Shown piece after piece: positions 18,858 to 27,136 of a stretch of 64,000 nt of DNA. A program made the position numbers and the translations under genes. Position 1 is the stretch's first letter. Every line of letters starts with the position of its first letter. The stretch comes from Granulicoccus phenolivorans DSM 17626 = NBRC 107789 = JCM 15570. Its GTDB lineage: Bacteria > Actinomycetota > Actinomycetes > Propionibacteriales > Propionibacteriaceae. The DNA is taken from the NCBI RefSeq assembly GCF_000423085.1, contig NZ_AUHH01000002.1, forward strand, positions 124,001-188,000, written 5' to 3'. Below the pieces are notes generated by a model that saw only the letters and a list, made by a program, of their open reading frames with translations, had not been told where the DNA came from and did no database searches.

Positions 18858-20100
18858 GCGGCACCAGCAACAGCAGGGAGATCACAGCCAGCCCGCCGAA
18901 CCCGCCGAGCAGCAGCAGCGGGCCGGACCCGAACGCGGCGACGGCCCCGGCGAGATTCGCCAGGGTGTCCACCCCGCCCTGGGCGGCGGCCCGAGTGCTG
19001 TCGGAGACCACGGAACTGAACAGGGTCGAGCCGGCCACATTGACAAAGGCCCAGCCCAGGCCGAGCAGGATCACCGACGCGATGACCCAGCCGGTGCGAT
19101 CCGATTGCCAGGTTGCCAACGCCAGCGCCACCGCCAGGATGCCGATTCCGGCGCCGATCGTGATCCGGGCCCCGAGCCGATCGCACAGGAAGCCGACCGC
19201 GGGAGCCAGGGCGTACATGCCGACGATGTGCAGACTGATGGTGATCCCGACGATGCTGATCGACCCGCCCTGATTGACCAGATGCAGTGGGGTCGCGGTC
19301 ATCACCGCCACCATCACGAACTGGGCGGTCAGGATCGCGATCACGGCGAACCGGGCGATCGAGTTGACCCGGAGTTCGGTGGACACCGCCCGCAATCGGC
19401 CCCGGCGCGGGGCGCCCGCTCGAGGGTGATCCGTCGACGGCAGCCCGGCGCTGCGCTGCCGCACCAGCAACGGGTCCGGCCGCAACAGCATCCAGATCAG
19501 CAGACTGGCGACCGCGAGACAGACCGTGGCGATCAGGAACGCGGCGGCGTACACGTTGAGGCCGATCCGATCCCCCAGGAACTGGCCCGGTACCCCGAGG
19601 TTGGGCCCGAGCATCGAACCGATCGTCCCGACCCAGACAATCAACGACAGGGACCGGCCCTGGTGGTGCGGTTCGGCCAGGTCGGTGGCAGCGAAGCGGG
19701 ACTGGAGGCTGACCGCCGCCCCGGAGCCGATCAGCAGCAGTCCGAGGAACAGCGGCACGACCAGGTCGGCCTGAGCGGCGAGCACCAGCAGGGCGCCGCC
19801 GACCGCCGCGATCGCCCACCCGAGGCTCAGCGCCACCCGACGCCCCCGGGCGGCCGCCAATGTACCCAGCGGCAGGCCGAGCAGGGCCGCCCCCAGCGTG
19901 CCGGCCGCTCGGGCCGGACCGGCCAAGGTATCGCTGTGGGTCACCTGACCGGCCAGCAGAATGCCGATCGAGGGCGTGATTCCCACGCCGACGGTCCCGA
20001 CGATCTGACTGAGCACCAGCACGACCATGGTCCGCCGCTGCACCCGGGCGCCGACCGGCGCCGCGACCTGCTGGGTGATCGGTTCGCCCATACCGATCAT
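18814..20100 (-). CDS. MFS transporter
   Basis: A 428-aa protein with about 12 hydrophobic segments and a basic central loop (residues about 220-250, RSAGLPSTDHPRAGAPRRGR region), consistent with an MFS efflux pump. The TM8-9 region reads GFLCDRLGARITIGAG, a second motif A copy. It is divergent from cmtR across 59 bases containing the putative CmtR site, so it may respond to the same metals (inference). Substrate unknown. Confidence 0.87.
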   Translation of the reverse strand: MIGMGEPITQQVAAPVGARVQRRTMVVLVLSQIVGTVGVGITPSIGILLAGQVTHSDTLAGPARAAGTLGAALLGLPLGTLAAARGRRVALSLGWAIAAVGGALLVLAAQADLVVPLFLGLLLIGSGAAVSLQSRFAATDLAEPHHQGRSLSLIVWVGTIGSMLGPNLGVPGQFLGDRIGLNVYAAAFLIATVCLAVASLLIWMLLRPDPLLVRQRSAGLPSTDHPRAGAPRRGRLRAVSTELRVNSIARFAVIAILTAQFVMVAVMTATPLHLVNQGGSISIVGITISLHIVGMYALAPAVGFLCDRLGARITIGAGIGILAVALALATWQSDRTGWVIASVILLGLGWAFVNVAGSTLFSSVVSDSTRAAAQGGVDTLANLAGAVAAFGSGPLLLLGGFGGLAVISLLLLVPLTLLTVLTPRAPRD

Positions 20101-20128
20101 TCTTGCACCGGCACGGATGCCGCTTCGA

Positions 20129-20165
20129 ACAGTTCAGTAGGTGCTGTACAGTTCAGCGGGTGCTG
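20129..20165. promoter_or_regulatory. Tandem 18-bp direct repeat, putative CmtR operator
   Basis: Two near-identical copies (20129-20146 and 20148-20165) of ACAGTTCAG-YR-GGTGCTG lie in tandem with a 19-base period. The second copy covers the cmtR start codon, so a bound repressor would block transcription or translation initiation. The junction also creates the palindrome CTGTACAG. Assignment to CmtR is inferred from position. Confidence 0.55.
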
Positions 20166-20519
20166 ACACTTACCACCCGTCTGGACGCGATGCACCGGCT
20201 CGGCCGGGCGATGGCCGATCCCACCCGGTCCCGGATCCTGCTGACCCTGCTGGACGGGCCGGCGTACCCCGCCGCCCTGGCCCGCGAACTGGGGCTGACC
20301 CGCCCGAACGTATCCAATCACCTGACCTGCCTGCGCGACTGCGGGATCGTGGTCGCCGAGCCGCAGGGGCGGCAGATGCGTTACGAGATCGCCGATCCTC
20401 ATCTGGCCCGGGCGCTGACCGCGCTGCTGCAGGTGACCCTGGCGGTGGATGCGGACGCACCCTGTGTCGAACCCGACTGCCCCACCTGTACGCCGAGCGA
20501 GCCGGGGCGGGACGCCTGA
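20160..20519 (+). CDS. cmtR: Cd/Pb-sensing ArsR-family repressor CmtR
   Basis: A 119-aa winged-helix repressor when started at the GTG at 20160. From this start the metal ligands fall at Cys57, Cys61 and Cys102, the same numbers as the Cd(II)/Pb(II) ligands of M. tuberculosis CmtR, which supports this start over 20103. The helix region LTRPNVSNHLTCLRDCG and the RQMRYEIADPHLARAL segment also match CmtR. Two extra Cys (107, 110) lie in the tail. It overlaps ctpG by one base (TGATG). Confidence 0.93.
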   Translation: MLTLTTRLDAMHRLGRAMADPTRSRILLTLLDGPAYPAALARELGLTRPNVSNHLTCLRDCGIVVAEPQGRQMRYEIADPHLARALTALLQVTLAVDADAPCVEPDCPTCTPSEPGRDA

Positions 20520-22423
20520 TGTCGCTCACCGAAACCACCGCGCCCGTCCCCGATCTCGACGACGACCACGACGGCCCCTGGTGGCGCGATCCCGAGGTGC
20601 TGCTGCCGATCGGTTCCGGCGTCGCCTTCCTCGCCGGATTGATCTGCCAGTGGACCGGGGCCCCCGTGGCGGCGCTGGTCCTGTTCTGGGTCGGTCTGCT
20701 GCTGGGCGCGGCCACCTTCGTCCCCGGGGCACTGGGCGACCTGTTCACCCGCGGCCGGCTCGGGATCAGCCTGCTGATGACGATCAGTGCCACCGGGGCG
20801 GTGATTCTCGGGTATGTCGAGGAGGCGGCCGCGCTGGCTTTCCTCTACTCGATCGCCGAGGCCCTGGAGGACAAGGCGATGGACCGGGCCCGGTCCGGGT
20901 TGCGCGCGCTGTTGCGGCTGGTGCCGCAGACCGCGACCGTACGCCGGGACGGGCAGGACCAGACGATTCCGGTCCCCGAGCTCGCCGTCGGCGATGTCTT
21001 GCTGGTGGCGGTCGGGGAACGCGTGGCCACTGACGCGACGGTGCGGGTCGGCCGCAGCAGCCTGGACACCTCCGCGATCACCGGGGAATCGATTCCGGTC
21101 GAGGTCGGCCCCGGGGATGCGGTGTCGGCCGGGTCGATCAACGTCTCCGGCGTCCTGGAGCTGACCGCCACCGCCGCCGGCACCGACAACTCGCTGACCA
21201 CCATCGTCGCGCTGGTCGAGCAGGCCCAGGCCGACAAGGGCGCCCGGGCCCGGTTGGCCGACCGGATCGCCCGACCCCTGGTGCCCGGAGTGTTGATTCT
21301 CGCGGTCCTGGTCGGCGTGCTCGGCTCGGTGTTCGGCGACCCGGCGGTGTGGATCACCCGGGCCCTGGTGGTGCTGGTCGCCGCCTCCCCCTGTGCCCTG
21401 GCGATCGGGGTCCCGGTGACCGTGGTCTCCGCGATCGGGGCGGCCAGTCGGTTCGGGATCGTGATCAAATCCGGTGCCGCGCTGGAACGTTTCGGGGGCG
21501 TACGCCGGTTCGCCGTCGACAAGACCGGCACGCTGACCCGCAACCGGCCCGAGGTCAGTCGGGTGCTGACCGCTGCGGGGGTGAGCACCGAGCAGGTGCT
21601 GGATCTGGCTGCCGCGGTCGAGCGGCACAGTACCCACCCGCTCGCGGCCGCCATCTCGGCCGCCCGCCCGCAGGCCCCCGACGCCGACACGGTGACCGAG
21701 ACCGCCGGGCACGGCGTACAAGGTCAAGTGGCGGGCCGACAGGTCACCGTCGGCAGCCCGCGCTGGCTGGACGCCGGGGCGCTGCGTACGCAGGTCACCG
21801 AACTCGAGGGCGACGGCATGACCGCGGTGATCGTCCGGGTCGACGACGAGCCGGTCGGCGCGATCGGCGTCCGCGACGAGTTGCGGCCGGAAGTGCCCGA
21901 GGTCGTGGCCGGCCTGCAGGACCGGGGCGTCGGGGTCACCATGCTCACCGGCGACAATGCCCGGACCGCCGCGGCGCTGGGCGCCCAGGCCGGGATCACC
22001 GACGTCCGCGCCGAACTCCTGCCCGAGGACAAGGCCCGGGCCGTCGCCGAACTGGCCCGGACCTCACCGACCGCGATGATCGGGGACGGGATCAATGACG
22101 CCCCGGCACTGGCCCGCGCCGATGTCGGGATCGCCATGGGGGCCACCGGCTCCGATGTCGCGATCGAGTCCGCCGACATCGCGTTCACCGGCCACGACCT
22201 CCGGCTGATCCCGCTGGCCCTGGATCACGCCCGCCGGGCCCGCGGCATCATGAACCAGAACGTGGTGCTGTCGGTGCTGATCATCGCCATCCTGCTGCCC
22301 CTGGCGATCTTCGGAGTCCTGGGGCTCGCGGCCGTGGTGCTGATCCACGAGATCGCCGAGGTGGTGGTCATCCTGAACGGGCTGCGCGCGGCCCGGACCC
22401 GGACGCCTCAGTCGCTCGGCTGA
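20519..22423 (+). CDS. ctpG: P1B-type metal ATPase with SPC motif (CtpG-like)
   Basis: A 634-aa metal exporter without an N-terminal metal-binding domain. Its membrane metal motif is SPC (residues 290-292 in AASPCALAIG), with HEIAE in the last membrane segment (LIHEIAEVVV). The phosphorylation site DKTGT (334-338), ITGES and GDGINDAPAL are intact. In M. tuberculosis CmtR controls the adjacent ctpG, and this gene is fused by a TGATG overlap to a cmtR with all three ligands. Cd/Pb or Zn/Co export is expected. Confidence 0.93.
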   Translation: MSLTETTAPVPDLDDDHDGPWWRDPEVLLPIGSGVAFLAGLICQWTGAPVAALVLFWVGLLLGAATFVPGALGDLFTRGRLGISLLMTISATGAVILGYVEEAAALAFLYSIAEALEDKAMDRARSGLRALLRLVPQTATVRRDGQDQTIPVPELAVGDVLLVAVGERVATDATVRVGRSSLDTSAITGESIPVEVGPGDAVSAGSINVSGVLELTATAAGTDNSLTTIVALVEQAQADKGARARLADRIARPLVPGVLILAVLVGVLGSVFGDPAVWITRALVVLVAASPCALAIGVPVTVVSAIGAASRFGIVIKSGAALERFGGVRRFAVDKTGTLTRNRPEVSRVLTAAGVSTEQVLDLAAAVERHSTHPLAAAISAARPQAPDADTVTETAGHGVQGQVAGRQVTVGSPRWLDAGALRTQVTELEGDGMTAVIVRVDDEPVGAIGVRDELRPEVPEVVAGLQDRGVGVTMLTGDNARTAAALGAQAGITDVRAELLPEDKARAVAELARTSPTAMIGDGINDAPALARADVGIAMGATGSDVAIESADIAFTGHDLRLIPLALDHARRARGIMNQNVVLSVLIIAILLPLAIFGVLGLAAVVLIHEIAEVVVILNGLRAARTRTPQSLG

Positions 22424-22959
22424 TCCCGGACCGAGTTGACGATCTGTTCGGCCACCGCCCGGCGCATCCCGGCCGGGAGGGCGAAGGATCCCAGCGAGTC
22501 GCTGAGCCACAGCCCGTCGGCGGCGAAGTAGGCGACCAGGCGCCGCAGCGTGTCCGGATCGTCCGGGGACAGGGTGGCCGGATCGGGGGTCCAGCGGGCC
22601 ATCGCCGTCGACCAGATCCGGCTGAGCTCGGGGTCGGTGCGGGCCTCGAGCATCAGCAGCAGTTCCGGACCGGTCGCGCCGCGTACGCTGACCCGGGCGT
22701 ACGCGGCCACCAACTCCTCGGGGGTGGCCTGCTCCGGGTCACCGCCAAGGGCCTCGCACAGTTCGGCGTCCCACCGCTGGGCGACGTGCTCGTGCAGCCC
22801 GCGCAGCATCGCCTCCTTGGTCGGGAAGTGGTAGAGCAGGCCGCCCTTGGTCAGCCCGGCGGCGGCCGCCACCGACTCGAAGGTGAGGGCGGTCACCCCC
22901 TGCTCCTCGACCACGCGCAGCGCGGAATCGAGGATGTGGTCACGTTTGCTGGAGCGCAT
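22408..22959 (-). CDS. TetR family regulator of the adjacent DHA2 pump
   Basis: A 183-aa TetR-type repressor: helix-turn-helix at about residues 24-45 (LTFESVAAAAGLTKGGLLYHFPTKEAML), then a ligand-binding helical core with TetR_C_37-like features. It is the gene after the DHA2 pump on the same strand, 10 bases downstream of the pump's partner start region, and its last 16 bases overlap the end of ctpG. The perfect palindrome at 24515-24542, upstream of the pump, is its likely operator. Confidence 0.9.
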   Translation of the reverse strand: MRSSKRDHILDSALRVVEEQGVTALTFESVAAAAGLTKGGLLYHFPTKEAMLRGLHEHVAQRWDAELCEALGGDPEQATPEELVAAYARVSVRGATGPELLLMLEARTDPELSRIWSTAMARWTPDPATLSPDDPDTLRRLVAYFAADGLWLSDSLGSFALPAGMRRAVAEQIVNSVRDQPSD

Positions 22960-22969
22960 GGGGTTCCCG

Positions 22970-24484
22970 TCAGTGGTCGGAGTACAGCTGGGAGCGGGTC
23001 CCCGGGCCGTAGTGGCGCAGCAGGATCCCGGTGGTCACCGTGCCGATGGCCAGGACTGCGCCGATGACCCCCAGCACGATCAGATAGGCGCCGTCGAAAG
23101 CAGTCGCGGCCGCGGCCAGCGTGGCCGGATCCGCGGTGGCGTGGACGGCGGCCGACAGGCTCTCCCCCGCCGCCGCCGGCGCCCCCGGCGGCAGGACGAC
23201 GGTGGCGCTGTAGACCAGGGTGAGCAGGCTGCCCAGAATCGCCACCGCGCTGAGGCTGCCGAACTCGTAGGAGACCTCCTCGACCCCGGAGGCCATCCCG
23301 GCCCGACGGACCGGGACATTCCCGAGGATGGCCGTCGAGGCCACCGACATCACCGCGCCCAGGCCGGCACCGGTGATCAGCAGTCCGCCGACCAGGACGG
23401 CGAAGTTCGATCCGAAGCCGGCCACGGTGATCACGATGCCGAGCACACTGAGGCCGAAGCCCCCGGCGATCAGCGTACGCAGACCGACGCGATGCAGGAA
23501 CGCGCCACCGAGCAGCGCGGTGGGCAGCGACCCGATCGCGACCATGGCGACCAGCAGCCCGGCCTGGATCGGCGTGAAGCCGGCCACGAGCTGGTAGCGC
23601 TGGGTGGTGGACAGTTCGATCCCGGCGATGGCGAACATCGAGATCACCGCCGCCAGGACGCCCGCGGTGAATGCCGGGTTGCGGAACACCGAAAGTTCCA
23701 ACAGCGGGTCGGCCAGGCGTCGCTGCCGCCGGGCGAACAGGGTGAACCCGGCCACCGCCGCCAGCAGGGCGCCGCCGAGGATCCACGGGGAGGGCGGCAG
23801 GTGGCCGAACTGCTTGATAGCCACGGTCGTCCCGACCAGGCCGACCATGATCTGCGCCGAGGAGATCGCATCCCAGCGCTTCGACCGGTCCGGCACGTCC
23901 TTGGGGGCGATCACCACGGTCACCACGAAGGCGACGACGACCACCGGAACATTGACCAGGAAGACCGAGCCCCACCAGAAGAACTCCAGCAGCAGTCCCC
24001 CGAGGATCGGGCCGACCGCTGCTCCGATGACCGCGATGCTGCCCCAGACCGCGATCGCGAAATTGCGTTCGCGTTCGACGGTGAAGTGGGTCCGGATCAG
24101 CGCGAGGGTGGCCGGCATCATCGCCGCGGCACCGATCGCCAGCACCGCCCGGGCCGCGATCAGCACCTCGGGATTCGGCGCGAAGGCGGCCAGCAGGGAG
24201 GCGAGGCCGAAGATGGCCAGGCCCGCCAGGAACATCCGGGCATGCCCGATCCGGTCCCCCAGGGTGCCGCTGCCGAGCAGCAGACCGGCCATGACCAGCG
24301 GGTAGGCGTTGATGATCCACAGGCTCTCCGCCGCGGAGGCGTCGAGCTCGGTGGTGAGGGTCGGCAGGGCCGTGTAGAGGATCGAGTTGTCCAGGGTAAT
24401 CAGCAGCAGGCCCGTGCCGACGGTGGCCAGCAGGGCCCACCGGCGGCGCACGGACAGTCCCGTCGGCTGCACCATCGTCGTCAT
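22970..24484 (-). CDS. DHA2-type (EmrB/QacA-like) MFS multidrug transporter
   Basis: A 504-aa drug:H+ antiporter with about 14 membrane helices. The N-terminal LDNSILYTALPTL segment corresponds to the DHA2 motif D1 (LDxTVxNVALP), and GTLGDRIGHARMF is motif A. I chose the ATG at 24484 because GAAGGA lies seven bases upstream; the ATG at 24508 would add eight residues. First gene of a two-gene operon with the TetR regulator, controlled from the palindrome just upstream. Confidence 0.9.
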   Translation of the reverse strand: MTTMVQPTGLSVRRRWALLATVGTGLLLITLDNSILYTALPTLTTELDASAAESLWIINAYPLVMAGLLLGSGTLGDRIGHARMFLAGLAIFGLASLLAAFAPNPEVLIAARAVLAIGAAAMMPATLALIRTHFTVERERNFAIAVWGSIAVIGAAVGPILGGLLLEFFWWGSVFLVNVPVVVVAFVVTVVIAPKDVPDRSKRWDAISSAQIMVGLVGTTVAIKQFGHLPPSPWILGGALLAAVAGFTLFARRQRRLADPLLELSVFRNPAFTAGVLAAVISMFAIAGIELSTTQRYQLVAGFTPIQAGLLVAMVAIGSLPTALLGGAFLHRVGLRTLIAGGFGLSVLGIVITVAGFGSNFAVLVGGLLITGAGLGAVMSVASTAILGNVPVRRAGMASGVEEVSYEFGSLSAVAILGSLLTLVYSATVVLPPGAPAAAGESLSAAVHATADPATLAAAATAFDGAYLIVLGVIGAVLAIGTVTTGILLRHYGPGTRSQLYSDH

Positions 24485-24514
24485 TCCACGTTCCTTCGGT
24501 CGATTCAACCCGGA

Positions 24515-24542
24515 TAACTATACCTTACGTCCGGTATAGTTA
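24515..24542. promoter_or_regulatory. Perfect palindromic TetR operator
   Basis: The ten-base arms TAACTATACC and GGTATAGTTA are exact reverse complements around an eight-base spacer, 30 bases upstream of the DHA2 pump start. Outer CCCGGAT/ATCCGGG arms extend it with a 3-base offset. Size and position fit an autoregulated TetR site controlling the pump-tetR operon. Confidence 0.8.
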
Positions 24543-24660
24543 CGATCCGGGGTGAGCGGCCCGATCAAGAACCTTGCCTACCGCTGCGAGCAGAGACTCC
24601 CTCGCCCGCAGCGAGACACGCGCAGCTGCGCCGTGGTCTCGCTGCGGCCGTGGTCGGGGG

Positions 24661-26595
24661 TCACGATCGCCGGTCGCCTGCTGACCGCTGCCTGACGGTT
24701 CCGCGCGGGGTGGGCGTACGCCGCGCGGCCGACGTCCGGGACACCGGAATGAGCCGGGCGGAGTTCAGGATGAACGCGGTCTCGCTGCCCACGTGGATGA
24801 AGGCCGCCAGGATCGGCGAGAGCAGCCCGTACGCCGCCAGCGCGATACCGACCAGGTCCACCACGATCGTGCCGACGAAGTTGACCAGGACGATCCGACG
24901 GGCCCGGCGGGCCACCTGCACCGTGTGCACCAGGTCGCCGAGATCGGAACTGATCAGCACCACATCGGCGCTCTCCCGAGCGATCTCGGTCCCCGACCCC
25001 ATCGCAATACCGACGTCGGCCCGCGCCAGGGCGGGGGCATCGTTGACGCCGTCGCCGACCATCGCCAACCGGTGCCCGGCCGCCCGTTCGGCGTCGATGG
25101 CCGCCAGTTTCTCCTCCGGCAGCAGACCGGCCCGTACGTCGTCGATGCCGAGTTCGTCGGCGACGGCGCGGGCGGTCACCTCCCGGTCGCCGGTGATGAT
25201 CATCGTGCGCAGTCCGAGCCGGTGCAGTTCGGCCACCGCCGCCCGGGCGCCGTCGCGGACCGCGTCGGCGAGCAGGATCGTGCCGGCGTACTTCCCGTCG
25301 AGGGCGACATGGATCGCGGTCGCGCTGCCGGTCGCCTCGGCGTCGGCCGGGGCATCGGGCACCAACCCGCGGCTGCCCGCGGTGACCCGGATCCCGTCGA
25401 CCAGCCCGGTCACCCCGAGCCCCGGCCGGTAGCCGAACTCCGCCACCGGCGCGATCGGACACTCCCGATCCCGCGCATGGGCGACCACGGCCTCGCCGAG
25501 CGGATGCTCCGAGTACGCCTCCACCGAGGCGGCCAGGGTCAGCAGCCGAGCCGGGGTGATGCCACCGACGCCGCGGACCGACATCACGGTGGGGGTCCCG
25601 GTGGTGAGCGTGCCGGTCTTGTCGAACACGACGGTGTCGATCGTGGACAGCGCCTCCAGGTGCGCGCCGTCCTTGACGAAGGCGCCATTGCGGGCGATCC
25701 GGGCGATCGCGCCGAGGGCGGCCAGCGGCGTACCGGCGGCGATCCCACAGGCACCGGCGACCACGATCACGGCGATCGTCGCGGTCAGATCGCGGGTGAG
25801 GACGAAGGTGATCACCGCACCGATGATGGCCAGATAGATCAGCCAGGCGGCCAGCCGATCGGCCAGCCGTTGCACCGGCGGTTCGGAGTCCTGGGCCCGG
25901 GCGACCGCAGCCATGATCTGCCCGTAGGAGGACTCGGTACCGACCCGCTCGGCGCGCACCTCGACCGCGCCGACCTGGTTGGTCGACCCGGCGTACACCT
26001 GGTCGCCGACGCCGATCTCCACGGGCATGGATTCCCCGGTGATCCGGGACTGATCCACCGCGGACGAGCCGGCGACGACGGTGCCGTCGACCGGGGTCCG
26101 GCCGCCGGGGGCGATGACGACGATGTCCCCGGGCACGACGTCGGCCAGGGGGCGGTCGATCAGGTCGGTGCCGCGGCGGATCCGGACGGTCTGCGGCAGG
26201 AAGGACATCAGGTCGGTAAGGGCATCCCGCCCGCGGCTCATCGACAGGTCTTCGAGGATCTCGGCGGCCAGGACGAAGGCGGTGATCACCAGCGCGGTGA
26301 CCCATTCGCCGATCGCGGCGGCGGCGATGATCGCGATGAGCATCGACAGTTCCATGCTCATCCGGCGCCGGCGCAGGTCGGCGAACGCCTCGGTCAGGAT
26401 CGGCCAGCAGCCCACGACCAGGCCGACCACGGCCAGTACCGGAACTCGCGGCCAGGGACCGGTGAGCCCGAGCGCCACCGCAATGGCGCAGGCCGCGACG
26501 AACAGGGTCCGAGCCAGATCGGCGCGGTCGATCCGGCGCCACACGCTCGGCCCGGAAACCGGTGCGGTCCCGGTGGGGTCAGTCTGCAGGGTCAT
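24661..26595 (-). CDS. P1B-type metal ATPase with an atypical GAC membrane motif
   Basis: A 644-aa P-type ATPase from the ATG at 26595 (GAGGAG site upstream). The actuator loop ITGESMP, phosphorylation site DKTGT (325-329) and GDGVNDAPAL are intact. At the position of the CPC or SPC metal motif the sequence reads GAC (281-283, in VVAGACGIAAGTP), so the central proline and first cysteine are missing. There is no N-terminal metal domain. It is translationally overlapped with a KmtR-like Ni/Co-type sensor, so transition-metal export is likely. The metal cannot be stated from sequence. Confidence 0.88.
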   Translation of the reverse strand: MTLQTDPTGTAPVSGPSVWRRIDRADLARTLFVAACAIAVALGLTGPWPRVPVLAVVGLVVGCWPILTEAFADLRRRRMSMELSMLIAIIAAAAIGEWVTALVITAFVLAAEILEDLSMSRGRDALTDLMSFLPQTVRIRRGTDLIDRPLADVVPGDIVVIAPGGRTPVDGTVVAGSSAVDQSRITGESMPVEIGVGDQVYAGSTNQVGAVEVRAERVGTESSYGQIMAAVARAQDSEPPVQRLADRLAAWLIYLAIIGAVITFVLTRDLTATIAVIVVAGACGIAAGTPLAALGAIARIARNGAFVKDGAHLEALSTIDTVVFDKTGTLTTGTPTVMSVRGVGGITPARLLTLAASVEAYSEHPLGEAVVAHARDRECPIAPVAEFGYRPGLGVTGLVDGIRVTAGSRGLVPDAPADAEATGSATAIHVALDGKYAGTILLADAVRDGARAAVAELHRLGLRTMIITGDREVTARAVADELGIDDVRAGLLPEEKLAAIDAERAAGHRLAMVGDGVNDAPALARADVGIAMGSGTEIARESADVVLISSDLGDLVHTVQVARRARRIVLVNFVGTIVVDLVGIALAAYGLLSPILAAFIHVGSETAFILNSARLIPVSRTSAARRTPTPRGTVRQRSAGDRRS

Positions 26596-26974
26596 GATCG
26601 GTCTCCTCGGTGGTGATCCGGCCGTCCGTGGTGCGGTGGTGGACCGGTGCGGTGTCGACGACGTGCTGGGCCTGGAAGACGGCATGGGTGACCAGCTCCC
26701 GGGCGTGCTCGTCGATCAGGCTGTAGTAGGCCCGGTTACCGGCCTGCCGGGAGGCGACGATCTTGCCCCAGCGCAGTTTGGCCAGATGTTGGGAAGCCAC
26801 GGTGGGTGATTTGCCGACCCGTTCGGCCAGTTCGTTGACCGACAGTTCCCCCTCGCGCAGGGCGAGGATGATGCGTACGCGGGTCGCGTCGGACAGCAGT
26901 GTGAACACCTCGGCGGCGAAGTCGGCGTACTGGCTCTCGGGCCCGAATGTGCATTTCTTAGTATCTTCACCCAT
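26579..26974 (-). CDS. KmtR-like ArsR-family metal sensor
   Basis: A 131-aa winged-helix repressor. The DNA-binding part reads SVNELAERVGKSPTVASQHLAKLRWG. M. tuberculosis KmtR binds Ni/Co through His88, Glu101, His102, His110 and His111. Here, with a constant offset of two, I see His90, Gln103, His104, His112 and His113, so four of five ligands are kept and the Glu is Gln. It overlaps the downstream P1B ATPase by 17 bases, which is good evidence that it regulates that pump. Confidence 0.88.
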   Translation of the reverse strand: MGEDTKKCTFGPESQYADFAAEVFTLLSDATRVRIILALREGELSVNELAERVGKSPTVASQHLAKLRWGKIVASRQAGNRAYYSLIDEHARELVTHAVFQAQHVVDTAPVHHRTTDGRITTEETDHDPAD

Positions 26975-27136
26975 GCTTAGATAGTAGGGAAGATTTGGTC
27001 GAGAACCAACTGCGGGCGGGTGTAGAAGCAGGCGCTGCTGCAGTCCGGCGGATCCGAGGTACCGCGTGGCTCACCCAAGAGGGGGCTCACCGAACAGCCG
27101 CCACCTCATCGGGACGGCCGCTACGTGCCGGCGGCG

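Noticed and set aside
26940-27000. Operator for the KmtR-like sensor
   Set aside because: ATCTTC and GAAGAT occur near the start but the arms are short and imperfect, so no site is claimed.
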